A stretch of DNA of 64,000 nucleotides from Alkaliphilus transvaalensis ATCC 700919. GTDB lineage: Bacteria > Bacillota > Clostridia > Peptostreptococcales > Natronincolaceae. Shown piece after piece: positions 54,616 to 63,856 of the stretch. Positions within the stretch are counted from its first letter, which is position 1. Every line of letters starts with the position of its first letter. The stretch covers positions 1 through 64,000 of the forward strand of contig NZ_JHYF01000014.1 in assembly GCF_000621485.1 (NCBI RefSeq), in the 5' to 3' direction. The translations under genes were made by a program, and so were the position numbers. The notes beneath the pieces were generated by a model that worked only from the letters and a program-made list of their open reading frames with translations, was not told the origin of the DNA and ran no database searches.

Positions 54616-54636
54616 TAAAATACAGGTTTTTGAAAT
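54598..54636 (+). terminator. Hairpin at the end of the tocopherol cyclase-like gene
   Basis: TTTCAAAAACCTGTATT pairs with AATACAGGTTTTTGAAA; the last codons are within the stem. Confidence 0.75.
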
Positions 54637-54647
54637 AACTTATTTAT

Positions 54648-54920
54648 TTAAAAGTTAAAGGTATATACTTTGTCAATATGCTTCTTTACATCCCAGGTGC
54701 ATTTTAATCCCTTGGGAAAAGTCACTAGCATTCCTTCTGTTATATGAACAGTTTCATCTGATGTTGTAACGATTACTTCCCCTTCATAGAAGTAGGCTGT
54801 CTCTTCTTCTGGATATTCCCAATCGAAGATACTGGGCTCACACTGCCAACGGTTCCATAGGTCGACCTCCATCTCCTTTGCTTCCTGTAGGGTTAATTTT
54901 TTTACTTCTATCTTTTCCAT
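54648..54920 (-). CDS. Small cupin-domain protein
   Basis: A 90-residue single cupin (DUF861/cupin_3 type). WEYPEEETAYFYEGEVIVTT near 34-53 and VTFPKGLKCTWDVKKHIDKVYTF at the end fit (S)-ureidoglycine aminohydrolase-like small cupins, but the metal ligands are not fully evident. Probably an enzyme or small-molecule binder of unknown role. A possible GAGGTGT site precedes the ATG. Confidence 0.82.
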   Translation of the reverse strand: MEKIEVKKLTLQEAKEMEVDLWNRWQCEPSIFDWEYPEEETAYFYEGEVIVTTSDETVHITEGMLVTFPKGLKCTWDVKKHIDKVYTFNF

Positions 54921-55251
54921 TAGTACACCTCAATTATTTTTACATTTTGTGTATTCATCAAATAATAAAATCCTATTACTACTATAGTAAAAAGGACTAA
55001 CTACTATTATAACAAAAAAACCCTAGGATGATAAAGCCTTTTTCTCCATCATAATCATGTAATTTTATCCTTTTATTTGCTTTTCTAGACTGTTTCTATT
55101 AACCTATATCCAAATTATCCATTTAATTTTAAATACTGGTATATCATTTACCTAAATGTTATAATATATAAAATATTCCTTCTCTTCATAAAGATTTAAA
55201 TAAAACATAACTGAAGAATTAGAAGGCAAAAAATATATGGGAGGAACAAAA

Positions 55252-57036
55252 ATGAAGAAAAGACGTTTGTGTCTATCACTATCTATTCTTTTAATTATTT
55301 TTTCAACATTTACCACCTTTGCCGGTGGTGTTGAAAAGGCCATACCATCTACTCCAACTAATTTATCAATTATAATAGATGGTAGCCCCCTTATCACGAC
55401 AGGTTACGATTTCTATGTCGGTCAAGATGGCTTGACGATGTACCCCTTACGGCTTATTGCTGAAAACCTTGGTGGTGAGGTTTTTTGGGATGCCTCTAGC
55501 AATACCACTTTAATTGCCAACGAAAAAGGTAGTATCTATCTTAACCCGACGACTGCCTCAGTAATGATTAATGGTGTGAATAAGAAGATAAACTACAGTT
55601 TTGAAACATTTGACTCTAGATTATACGTTCCATCAGATTTTTTTCGTGATGTATATGGGGCAAGGATAAAAATTGATGCCGGTACTGTAAACTTTATTAG
55701 CCCTGCTTTAAGCCTTGAATCTTCTGACCTAACAGCACCAGAAGAAGAAATAAAAACTGCTTTGGCATCTTATTTAACCAGCCTAGAGCTAAATAGAAAC
55801 TTCTCTGGTCAAATTTTAGTATCTAATAGTGGGAGGATTTTATTAGACAGATCCTATGGCTATTCAGATTTCGAAAATAAAATTAATGCTTTTAATTCTA
55901 CCAACTTCGCAATAGGTTCAGTTACAAAACAGTTTGTAGCAGCTGCTATAGTTCAATTGGCTGAAGTTAACAAGCTTTCCTATGATGATACTATTTCAAA
56001 ATATTTAGACAATGTTCCTTTTGGTGATGAAATCACAATTCATCAACTACTAACCCATACTTCAGGACTTTTTAATTATACCGATTTATTACCTAATATG
56101 TTAGAACAAGATCTTTCAGAATTAACGTTTCCATATCTGATGACATTAATTAAAGATAAGCCACTGGATTTTGAACCAGGAACAAATTTTAACTACTCTA
56201 ATACTGGTTATCTTATTTTAGGTGAAATTGTTGAAGAAGTCACCGGTAAAACCCTGGAAACGTATCTGACGGAAAATATCTTCCTTCCCCTTGGAATGAA
56301 AAATACAAGTATTGCCTATAGATTAGAAGAAAGGCTTGTTGAGGCCAAAGGTTATACAGGTCATACAGAGGTAGTTGAAGACCATATTGATAGGTTGTTA
56401 TTAAATATGGCCTATGGAGCTGGTTATTTAGCCTCTACTGCCCAAGACCTTTACAAGTGGAATTCTGCTTTATTAGGGTGGGACATTGTTTCAGGTAAAG
56501 GACTAGAAACATTATTTGGTAAATCACCAGATATGAATTTAATGGTTCCCTATGCCTACGGATGGATGATTAATACAGGTGAACTAGGTGAAGAAATTTC
56601 CCACGGTGGTAACACAATAGGATTTACCAGTGAAAATGCTATTTTTACTGATGCTGATGTTCAAATTATCATTCTAACTAATAAGGGTTATGCAGATCTT
56701 CAAAGCATAAAGAGTGATATTATCAGCATTCTTAATGGAAAAGAAGTAGAGCCTTTAGAAGAAATCACTTATGTAACAGTCTCTGAAGAACAGTTAAATA
56801 AATATATTGGTAGCTATGAAATTAAAGATCTATTAAAAATCGATATTTTTGTTCATGAAGGATCTCTTATGCTTCAGGGGGAAGACCAACCTGCTATTGA
56901 GCTTGCTCCAACCTCTGTAACAACATATGAGTCTCCAATGTTTGGTATTGCAATTGAATTCGATAATATAGATGACCCTACTTATTTTATTCTTCACCAA
57001 TCAGGGCTACAACTTAAAGCAGAAAAAATACAATAA
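55252..57036 (+). CDS. Exported serine hydrolase with copper-amine-oxidase-like stalk domain
   Basis: A 594-residue exported protein. Signal peptide (about 1-24), then a stalk domain resembling the copper amine oxidase N-terminal domain (about 40-140, with YPLRLIAENLGGEVFWD), then a class C beta-lactamase-like domain (about 165-490): SVTKQF gives Ser-x-x-Lys near 219-222, YSNTGYLILG near 312 gives Tyr-x-Asn, and HGGNTIGF near 446 is the HxG motif. A tail domain follows (about 505-594). Likely a D-aminopeptidase, esterase or cell-wall hydrolase rather than a resistance enzyme. I start at the sixth codon of the longest frame, after GGGAGG. Confidence 0.88.
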   Translation: MKKRRLCLSLSILLIIFSTFTTFAGGVEKAIPSTPTNLSIIIDGSPLITTGYDFYVGQDGLTMYPLRLIAENLGGEVFWDASSNTTLIANEKGSIYLNPTTASVMINGVNKKINYSFETFDSRLYVPSDFFRDVYGARIKIDAGTVNFISPALSLESSDLTAPEEEIKTALASYLTSLELNRNFSGQILVSNSGRILLDRSYGYSDFENKINAFNSTNFAIGSVTKQFVAAAIVQLAEVNKLSYDDTISKYLDNVPFGDEITIHQLLTHTSGLFNYTDLLPNMLEQDLSELTFPYLMTLIKDKPLDFEPGTNFNYSNTGYLILGEIVEEVTGKTLETYLTENIFLPLGMKNTSIAYRLEERLVEAKGYTGHTEVVEDHIDRLLLNMAYGAGYLASTAQDLYKWNSALLGWDIVSGKGLETLFGKSPDMNLMVPYAYGWMINTGELGEEISHGGNTIGFTSENAIFTDADVQIIILTNKGYADLQSIKSDIISILNGKEVEPLEEITYVTVSEEQLNKYIGSYEIKDLLKIDIFVHEGSLMLQGEDQPAIELAPTSVTTYESPMFGIAIEFDNIDDPTYFILHQSGLQLKAEKIQ

Positions 57037-57039
57037 TCT

Positions 57040-57083
57040 TGTATAAAAGGGACTTCCTAATATGGAGGTCCCTTTATTATACA
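57040..57083. terminator. Bidirectional terminator between serine hydrolase and asnB
   Basis: TGTATAAAAGGGAC...GTCCCTTTATTATACA; T runs on both strands. Confidence 0.85.
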
Positions 57084-57121
57084 ATTGCTATAAATAATCT
57101 AATACAAGATTATGGGTTTTA

Positions 57122-58963
57122 CTATTTAATCTTAACTCGATATTCTTTCATCCATTCATTTATTTGAATGAAATATGCCAACAACTGAGGCCCAGTCATT
57201 AATTGCCCAAACCAAGGCTTTTTAAAGCTAGACCCACCTGTATTAACTAAGTCCCATGCATGATGCTTATCAATTATTTTTAATATAGGAGAACTTGGAT
57301 CTTGAAGGATCATTTTCATTTTCCTTTGTACTGCTTTTAGATATGCTGGATGGTGGGTTTTAGGATACGGACTTTTTTTGCGTTCTAAAATTTCTTGAGG
57401 TAATATGTCTACTAAAGCTCTCCTTAGCAATCCTTTTTCTCGATTATCACAATACTTCATCTCAAGGGGAATATTCCACGCATATTCTACTAATCGATGA
57501 TCTGCAAAGGGTACCCTTACTTCTAGGCCATTTCTCATACTCATTCTATCTTTTCTATTTAATAGAGTGATCATAAACCATTTTAAATTAAGAAAGGATA
57601 TTTCCCTCATACGATGAACTTCTGGTGTTTCTCCTTCTAACCTAGGTACTTCCTTTAAAGTATCTTCATATTTTGCTGCTACATATTCTTCTAAGGGTAA
57701 CCTTTTAAAGTTCCCTCCTAACATTATTTTTCTTTCTTTTGTAGCCTTTGACCAAGGGAAGGTATTAGCCTGAATGTCTTCTTGTCTTCTAAACCAAGGG
57801 TACCCACCAAAAATTTCGTCTGCACACTCTCCTGATAAAGCAACAGTGGCATTTTCTCTTACAGCTTTACAAAATAAGTATAATGAAGAATCTACATCGG
57901 CCATGCCTGGTAGGTCATTGGCTTTTACTGCCTCATCTAAAGCCTCTACTAATTGGGGAATATTTATGACTATATTATGATGCTTTGAACCGATAAATTG
58001 TGTCATTTTCTTTACCCACATACTATCCGCATTAGGTTGAAATTCATTGGCTTTAAAATATTTTTCGTTTTCTTCGTAATCTATTGAATAGGTATTTAAC
58101 TGTCCTTTGCCATCTCTTTTAAAAGCATTGGCTGCAACGGCTGATATGGCACTAGAATCTAAGCCTCCAGATAAAAAAGTACACACTGGCACATCTGAAA
58201 CTAGCTGTCTTTCTATGGCATCTACTAGAAGTTCTCTTGTATGTTCTACAGTAGTCTCTAAATTTTCATTATGGGGACGACTTTCCAATTGCCAATAGCG
58301 ATTCAGTTTCCAGCCTGTTTCATCTAACAATAAACTATAGGCAGGAGGTACTTCATAAATATTTTTAAACACACCACTACCTAAAGATCTTGCTGGCCCT
58401 AGCCCAAATAACTCCATTAACCCCTCATCATCAAGAATTGGTTCTACTAATGGATGCTCTAACAAAGCCTTTAGCTCTGATGAAAATAATAAATTATTAC
58501 CTAGCTGAGTATAGAAAAGAGGTTTTACTCCTAAAGGATCTCGTGCCATAAATAGTCTTTTTTCTGATTCATCCCATATACCAAAGGCAAATATACCATT
58601 AAATTTTTTAATACATTCGGGCCCCCATGCAATATATGCCGTCAACAGTACCTCAGTATCTGAATAGGATTGAAATTTATAACCTTCATCTAATAATTCT
58701 TTTCTGAGATCCTCCGTATTATAAAGCTCTCCATTATATACTATGGTGTAGCTTTTATCTTCTAATTGCCTTGTCATTGGCTGTGCTCCACCTTCTGGGT
58801 CAACAACAGTTAGCCTACGATGTCCAAATAATACATTTTGATGGACATAAAAATCTTCTGCGTCGGGACCTCTATTTGCTAGGGCCCTTGTCATATTTTC
58901 AATAATCTTGTGTTTTTCCCTTAAATCTTCTCTTAGGTTAACCCACCCTACTATACCACACAT
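57122..58963 (-). CDS. asnB: Glutamine-hydrolysing asparagine synthetase
   Basis: A 613-residue enzyme. N-terminal glutaminase with the nucleophile Cys2 (MCGIVGWVN), GPDAEDF near 33 and YNGELYNT near 74-81; C-terminal synthetase with the ATP loop TFLSGGLDSSAISA near 262-275. I start at the MCGIVG methionine, since Cys must be residue 2 and AAAGGAG lies eight bases before it; the 21-codon upstream extension is not coding. It converts aspartate to asparagine. The length suits the Bacillus AsnO/AsnB group. Confidence 0.95.
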   Translation of the reverse strand: MCGIVGWVNLREDLREKHKIIENMTRALANRGPDAEDFYVHQNVLFGHRRLTVVDPEGGAQPMTRQLEDKSYTIVYNGELYNTEDLRKELLDEGYKFQSYSDTEVLLTAYIAWGPECIKKFNGIFAFGIWDESEKRLFMARDPLGVKPLFYTQLGNNLLFSSELKALLEHPLVEPILDDEGLMELFGLGPARSLGSGVFKNIYEVPPAYSLLLDETGWKLNRYWQLESRPHNENLETTVEHTRELLVDAIERQLVSDVPVCTFLSGGLDSSAISAVAANAFKRDGKGQLNTYSIDYEENEKYFKANEFQPNADSMWVKKMTQFIGSKHHNIVINIPQLVEALDEAVKANDLPGMADVDSSLYLFCKAVRENATVALSGECADEIFGGYPWFRRQEDIQANTFPWSKATKERKIMLGGNFKRLPLEEYVAAKYEDTLKEVPRLEGETPEVHRMREISFLNLKWFMITLLNRKDRMSMRNGLEVRVPFADHRLVEYAWNIPLEMKYCDNREKGLLRRALVDILPQEILERKKSPYPKTHHPAYLKAVQRKMKMILQDPSSPILKIIDKHHAWDLVNTGGSSFKKPWFGQLMTGPQLLAYFIQINEWMKEYRVKIK

Positions 58964-59131
58964 AATTTCATCTCCTTTTCCATATAAAAACAAGTATCTG
59001 TCTTTATAGCTGCAATTATTCGCCATATATCAACATATGTGTAAAGTATACAATTAATGTTTGTCCTTTTTAAATTTCTTTCTGCTTCCTTTATTCTACA
59101 GGCTTATTAATGATGGGAATCCTCTACTTAA

Positions 59132-59190
59132 CTTAGATCTGTCTAAGATAAAATGATAACTTTCTTTAAAAGTAACTTGGCTATCATTTT
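59132..59190. repeat. Inverted repeats in the asnB-ABC exporter spacer
   Basis: CTTAGA-TCTG-TCTAAG (about 59132-59148) is directly followed by AAAATGATA...TATCATTTT (59150-59158, 59182-59190). The roughly 310 bp spacer between the two divergent genes has no open frame worth reporting; these hairpins may regulate either gene. Confidence 0.6.
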
Positions 59191-59337
59191 TATATTAGTG
59201 AATATAATTAATGGTTAAGGTATTATGATATTTCCTCCTTAAAAAGCTAGTAATATTTTTAATTATCTTAATTATATGATATAATGTTTTAGTTAGGGTG
59301 TCGAAGTATTAAATTATATAAAAGGAGTAAAGAAATT

Positions 59338-61059
59338 ATGAAACGTTTTATTAAGTATTACAAAAATCATCTGCCGTTGTTCTTTTTAAGTTTTGGATGT
59401 GCCTTCCTTATGGCTGCTCTAGATTTGGTTTTCCCTATGGCAGCAAGGAAAATTACAAATGAAATTTTACCGGCTATGGATCTAGAGCTTTTATTGAAAA
59501 TAGGTGCAGGCTTACTGATTCTCTATATTGTTAGAGCTATTCTGAACTATATTGTCGACTATTATGGCCATGTCTTAGGAGTTAGAATGGAATATGATAT
59601 GAGAAAAGATTTATTTAGTCATATTCAAAAATTATCCTTTAACTATTTTGACAATACTAAAGTTGGTCATATTATGTCTCGTTTAGTAAATGATCTAAAT
59701 GAAATTTCTGAATTAGCCCATCACGGACCAGAAGATATTTTTATAGCTTCTGTTACTTTACTTGGTTCATTTATTATTATGTTACGAATCAATTGGCAGC
59801 TTACTTTAATTGTATATTCAATTATTCCTATTATGCTTATCTTTGCAATATTAAAGAACAAACAAATGAAAATAGCCTTTAAAGATATGCGACTAAAAAT
59901 TGCCGACATTAATGCTCAAGTAGAAGACAGTCTTTCTGGTGTTCGTGTTGTCAAATCCTTTACAAATGAAGGTTATGAGAAGGAGAAGTTTGAGAAGGGA
60001 AATTCAAAATTTAGAATATCTAGAGAAAATGCCTTCAAAGTAATGGCCCACTTTTTTTCAGGTATCCATTTCTTATCTAATTTTATTAATTTAGTTGTTT
60101 TAATTGTTGGTGGAGTATTTATTTATCATGGCAGAATGAACTATGGAGACTTATTAAGCTTTATCCTCTTTGTTTCGATGTTTCTTCAACCTATTAGAAG
60201 AATTACTGCCCTTATAGAAAATTTACAAAGGGGAGTTGCTGGATTTAATCGCTTTACTGAAATATTAGATATTCACCCTGACATAGTTGATTTACCTACA
60301 GCTAAAGAAGCCGGAAGACTTAAAGGACACATAGCATTTGAAAAAGTGAGCTTTAGCTATAATAATTTAGGAAATGTATTATCTGGTCTTAACCTTAATA
60401 TCAAAGCTGGAGAAACCGTTGCTTTTGTAGGGCCTTCTGGTGCAGGAAAGACCACCCTCTGTAGTTTGATTCCCCGTTTTTACGAAATAGACGATGGAAG
60501 TATTAAAATTGATGATACTGATATTAGACAATTCACTCAAAAATCTTTAAGAAACAATATCGGAATTGTACAGCAGGATGTTTTTCTTTTCTCGGGAACA
60601 ATTCGAGAAAACATTTCTTATGGTAAGATCGGGGCCACCGATGAAGAAATTATTGAAGCAGCAAAAATGGCAAATGCCCATGATTTTATTATGTCTTTAG
60701 AAAAGGGTTATGATACTTATATTGGTGAGCGAGGGGTGAAGCTTTCTGGTGGTCAAAAACAAAGACTATCCATAGCAAGAATCTTTTTAAAGAATCCACC
60801 CATCTTAATTTTAGATGAAGCAACATCTGCTTTAGATAATGAAACTGAAAAAGTTATTCAGGAATCTTTCCACCAGCTATCTCAAAGTAGAACAACTCTA
60901 GTAATTGCCCATCGTCTAGCTACAATTCGTCATGCTGATCGAATTATGGTTCTGACTGAAGACGGCATTGTGGAAGAAGGTTCCCATGAAGAGTTGCTAC
61001 AAGACGATAAGGGAGTATATTCCAGACTTTATCAGTCACAATTTGATAGGGCTGTTTAA
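59338..61059 (+). CDS. ABC exporter (fused membrane and ATPase domains)
   Basis: A 573-residue MsbA/LmrA-type half transporter. Six membrane segments (about 15-305) precede the ATPase: Walker A GPSGAGKTT near 366-374, Q-loop IVQQDVFLF, signature KLSGGQKQRLSIARIF near 470-485, Walker B PILILDEATSALD near 491-503 and IAHRLATI near 523. It works as a homodimer or heterodimer, exporting drug, lipid or peptide; substrate unknown. AAGGAG precedes the ATG. The gene stands alone. Confidence 0.93.
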   Translation: MKRFIKYYKNHLPLFFLSFGCAFLMAALDLVFPMAARKITNEILPAMDLELLLKIGAGLLILYIVRAILNYIVDYYGHVLGVRMEYDMRKDLFSHIQKLSFNYFDNTKVGHIMSRLVNDLNEISELAHHGPEDIFIASVTLLGSFIIMLRINWQLTLIVYSIIPIMLIFAILKNKQMKIAFKDMRLKIADINAQVEDSLSGVRVVKSFTNEGYEKEKFEKGNSKFRISRENAFKVMAHFFSGIHFLSNFINLVVLIVGGVFIYHGRMNYGDLLSFILFVSMFLQPIRRITALIENLQRGVAGFNRFTEILDIHPDIVDLPTAKEAGRLKGHIAFEKVSFSYNNLGNVLSGLNLNIKAGETVAFVGPSGAGKTTLCSLIPRFYEIDDGSIKIDDTDIRQFTQKSLRNNIGIVQQDVFLFSGTIRENISYGKIGATDEEIIEAAKMANAHDFIMSLEKGYDTYIGERGVKLSGGQKQRLSIARIFLKNPPILILDEATSALDNETEKVIQESFHQLSQSRTTLVIAHRLATIRHADRIMVLTEDGIVEEGSHEELLQDDKGVYSRLYQSQFDRAV

Positions 61060-61088
61060 AAAAAGGAGTTCTTTAACTCCTTTTTTAA
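61059..61088 (+). terminator. Terminator of the ABC exporter gene
   Basis: AAAAAAAGGAGTT...AACTCCTTTTTT directly after the stop. Confidence 0.9.
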
Positions 61089-61148
61089 TGCTTAAATCTA
61101 ATTTCTTAATTAATTTAATGTAAATAAATGTAACTAATAGCTTTCATT

Positions 61149-61625
61149 CTAACTTTCTACAGTCAGTTCTCCAATCTTTCCATTTACAATTTTAATTAGA
61201 TCTGATGGATTAAGGGCAATCTGACAACCCCTTACTCCCGCGCTAATTAAAATTTTTGGAAAGTTCTCTATCGACTTATGGAAATATGTAGGGTAACTTT
61301 TCTTCATTCCTATTGGCGAAACACCACCTCTTATATAGCCTGTTAGTTGTAGAATTTCCTTTAAGGGTACCATTTCCACTTTTTTATTACCGCTTATACT
61401 AGCTAAAGCCTTCAAGTTAAGTTCTTCTCCCCCCGGAACACAGGCTACAATAATACCTGTTTTGTCACCTCTAGCCACTAAGGTTTTAAAGATTTCCTCT
61501 AGTGGTACCTCTACTTTAGCTGCTACATTTTCTGCACTTAAATCCCCTTCATCAACTTCATATTCTAATAGTGTATATTTGATTTTATTTTTGTCTAATA
61601 TTCTTGCTGCATTGGTCTTTTTCAC
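61149..61625 (-). CDS. ybaK: Cys-tRNA(Pro) deacylase YbaK/EbsC
   Basis: A 158-residue editing protein that hydrolyses mischarged Cys-tRNA(Pro). Visible: VKKTNAARILDKNKI at the start, LVARGDKTGIIVACVPG near 46-62, YIRGGVSPIGMKK near 95-107 and ISAGVRGCQIALNPSDL near 125-141. The start is a GTG, GTGGAG with two bases before it; the in-frame extension to 61763 is hydrophobic and does not belong. Family length supports 155-160 residues. Confidence 0.92.
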   Translation of the reverse strand: MKKTNAARILDKNKIKYTLLEYEVDEGDLSAENVAAKVEVPLEEIFKTLVARGDKTGIIVACVPGGEELNLKALASISGNKKVEMVPLKEILQLTGYIRGGVSPIGMKKSYPTYFHKSIENFPKILISAGVRGCQIALNPSDLIKIVNGKIGELTVES

Positions 61626-61788
61626 ATCTCCACTTCCTCTCATATCTAACCTTATAAAGTATTTTTGCTTTTTTACGCAATAAATCCTTCTTAATAATAG
61701 ATTTTTATAAGGGATTATAAGAAATAAGAAATTAATTATATTTCTCATAGAAATAAGTCCCATAAAACAACCTAATTATTTTAGCGAT

Positions 61789-61834
61789 AGATAGTAATAA
61801 ATCCGTTGTATTAACAACGGATTTATTACTATCT
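61789..61834. terminator. Long perfect hairpin between ybaK and MATE genes
   Basis: A 21-bp perfect stem (61789-61809 with 61814-61834) around a four-base loop, with no strong T run. It lies after the MATE gene and before ybaK's upstream region; it likely ends the leftward MATE transcript. Confidence 0.7.
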
Positions 61835-61871
61835 TTATTCTATCTTCAACCATATGATAGCTAACTTTATT

Positions 61872-63251
61872 CTATACCGATTCTACAATTAAGTTGTTTT
61901 CCTTCTTAGCGGCAAGGTGAGTGGTTAGTACGATCATAAACCAAATTACGAGAACGATACCTTTAAAAATACTAGTTGAACTGATACTCCACCATACGCC
62001 ATTTAACCCTAAACTGTCCATTGAAGATAATATAATGGCCAAAGGTATACGAAGAGCATTGAAGAAAATCCCCACAACAGAAGGAGGTACAGTTTTTCCC
62101 ATTCCATTGAAGGCTCCACCTGTTGTAATCTCAACACACATAAATATTTGAGAATAACCTAATATGCGAAGGTAGTCTATCCCCATTCGTACCGCTTCTT
62201 CTTCTGCTAGGAAGAGTCTAAATATTGCTTCTCCACCAAAAATCAATAATAGAGTGGCAAAAATTCCTACGCCTCCTGCTAAGGTAACTGCTTTATAATA
62301 ACCCTTCTTAATACGATCCCACTTCTCAGCACCGTAATTTTGACCTGTAAAAGCACTAATTGCAGTAGAAAATCCTCCTGCGGTCATCCATGAAATAGCT
62401 TCTACTTGACTTCCAATTCTTTGTACTGCAACTGGAATTGAACCCCAATCTGCCACAATTCTAGCTATAAACATTGCAAATACAGTAAATAATCCACTCT
62501 GTACAGCTGGCGCTAACCCTAGTCTACTAATTTCTTTAACTTTCGTTTCTCCTGATAGCTTCAATAAATTGAGTCCTCTAAAGAGTTCTGGGTCTTTTCT
62601 GATGGTGGAAATAAATATTAAAGATACCATCATTTGTGAAAAAACTGTTGCGATTGCCGCACCTTTAACCCCTAAGGCTGGAAAAGGTCCTATCCCTAAA
62701 ATTAAAAGGGGGTCAAGGGTCATATTGATCAAAAGACCAATAACATTTATTTTAAAAGGTGTTTTACTATTTCCCGATCCATTGAGTATGGCTGTAAACA
62801 CTGGATTAATAAAACCAAAAATCATTCCAAACCCTATAATGGATAAGTAACCTACTGCTTGACTTACTACATTTGAATCTTCAATTCCAAAAAATTGAAT
62901 TAATGGATTCCTAAATAGCATTAGACTACCACCATAAAGTAATGCTAATAACACATTAATTTGTATAGCACTTTTTATATAACTTCTAGCTTCTTTAATA
63001 TCGTCTCTACCTACTGCCTGGGCAACACCCACTTCTGCACCTATTTTTGAAATAAAAATAAAAGCCATAGATAGCCATGTAAAGAAGCCAGCAGTACCAA
63101 CAGCAGCAACTGCATTACTTCCAAGTTTCCCAACCCAAAACATATCGGTTAAGTTATAGGCTGTTTGAACAAAGGAAGTTCCCATAATCGGCAGAGCAAG
63201 CTTTAAAAGTACATTTGAAATATTTCCTTCTGTTAAGTTCGTTTTAATCAT
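61872..63251 (-). CDS. MATE family efflux transporter
   Basis: A 459-residue antiporter of the MATE family with twelve segments in two halves. ALPIMGTSFVQTAYNLTDMFWVG near 18-40 is the first conserved block, and FTGQNYGAEKWDRIKKGYYKA near 294-314 the equivalent of the second half. It probably exports cationic drugs or metabolites using Na+ or H+. AAGAGGT precedes the ATG. Confidence 0.93.
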   Translation of the reverse strand: MIKTNLTEGNISNVLLKLALPIMGTSFVQTAYNLTDMFWVGKLGSNAVAAVGTAGFFTWLSMAFIFISKIGAEVGVAQAVGRDDIKEARSYIKSAIQINVLLALLYGGSLMLFRNPLIQFFGIEDSNVVSQAVGYLSIIGFGMIFGFINPVFTAILNGSGNSKTPFKINVIGLLINMTLDPLLILGIGPFPALGVKGAAIATVFSQMMVSLIFISTIRKDPELFRGLNLLKLSGETKVKEISRLGLAPAVQSGLFTVFAMFIARIVADWGSIPVAVQRIGSQVEAISWMTAGGFSTAISAFTGQNYGAEKWDRIKKGYYKAVTLAGGVGIFATLLLIFGGEAIFRLFLAEEEAVRMGIDYLRILGYSQIFMCVEITTGGAFNGMGKTVPPSVVGIFFNALRIPLAIILSSMDSLGLNGVWWSISSTSIFKGIVLVIWFMIVLTTHLAAKKENNLIVESV

Positions 63252-63440
63252 GATGAGATACCTCTTTCTACTCTCGAAATATTTATTACCCTACTAATTA
63301 TACGGTTTTATAGTAGTACATTTCAATATAATTATTAGATTATTTTCTCATAATTTTTTTTATAGACTAGAACTTATAATTGGGGCATTTTTATTGGTAT
63401 CTTATTACTGATGTAGTGGTATTAACAGAAGAAATAAGCA

Positions 63441-63477
63441 ATGGCGAAGGATTAAGTGCTTTAATATCCCTCGCCAT
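63441..63477 (-). terminator. Probable terminator of the coat protein genes
   Basis: Reverse strand ATGGCGA...TCGCCAT with inner GGAT/ATCC-type and TTAA/TTAA pairs; no strong T run. Confidence 0.55.
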
Positions 63478-63493
63478 CTATTTCAATTGAATA

Positions 63494-63856
63494 TTATTGT
63501 TGTAAAGGAAACTGAGATTGATATCCAGTAAAAATATCTACTAAATCTTGTATTTCTACTTTAGTAGCAATGTTAGCTTGATATTCTCCTAAGTTGAAAA
63601 GTTCATTAAAATATTGAGTATGGACTTGTTGTAAGCGATCTCTATTATTGATAACAATTTGACGTAACTGATCATCAATCATTTCATTGATTCCAATTTG
63701 ATAACTTACTAAGTTATGCTTTTCCATCAAAAGTATATCATTCAATTGATCTCTAACATTTATATTAGCATCCTTAACTTGGGGTAATTCATTTGAAACT
63801 GTCTTTCCTATTTTAGACACCCCTGCCTTTGATGTAATTAACTGCTCTGTATTCAT
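63494..63856 (-). CDS. CotF-like spore coat protein
   Basis: A 120-residue alpha-helical protein resembling the CotF family. VRDQLNDILLMEKHNLVSYQIGINEM near 34-59 contains the typical LND(I/L)L and YQ(I/V)GINEM-like pattern with a four-helix, ferritin-like arrangement. It is probably a spore coat component. The start codon overlaps the stop of the upstream coat gene by one base (TAATG), so both are translationally coupled. Confidence 0.88.
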   Translation of the reverse strand: MNTEQLITSKAGVSKIGKTVSNELPQVKDANINVRDQLNDILLMEKHNLVSYQIGINEMIDDQLRQIVINNRDRLQQVHTQYFNELFNLGEYQANIATKVEIQDLVDIFTGYQSQFPLQQ

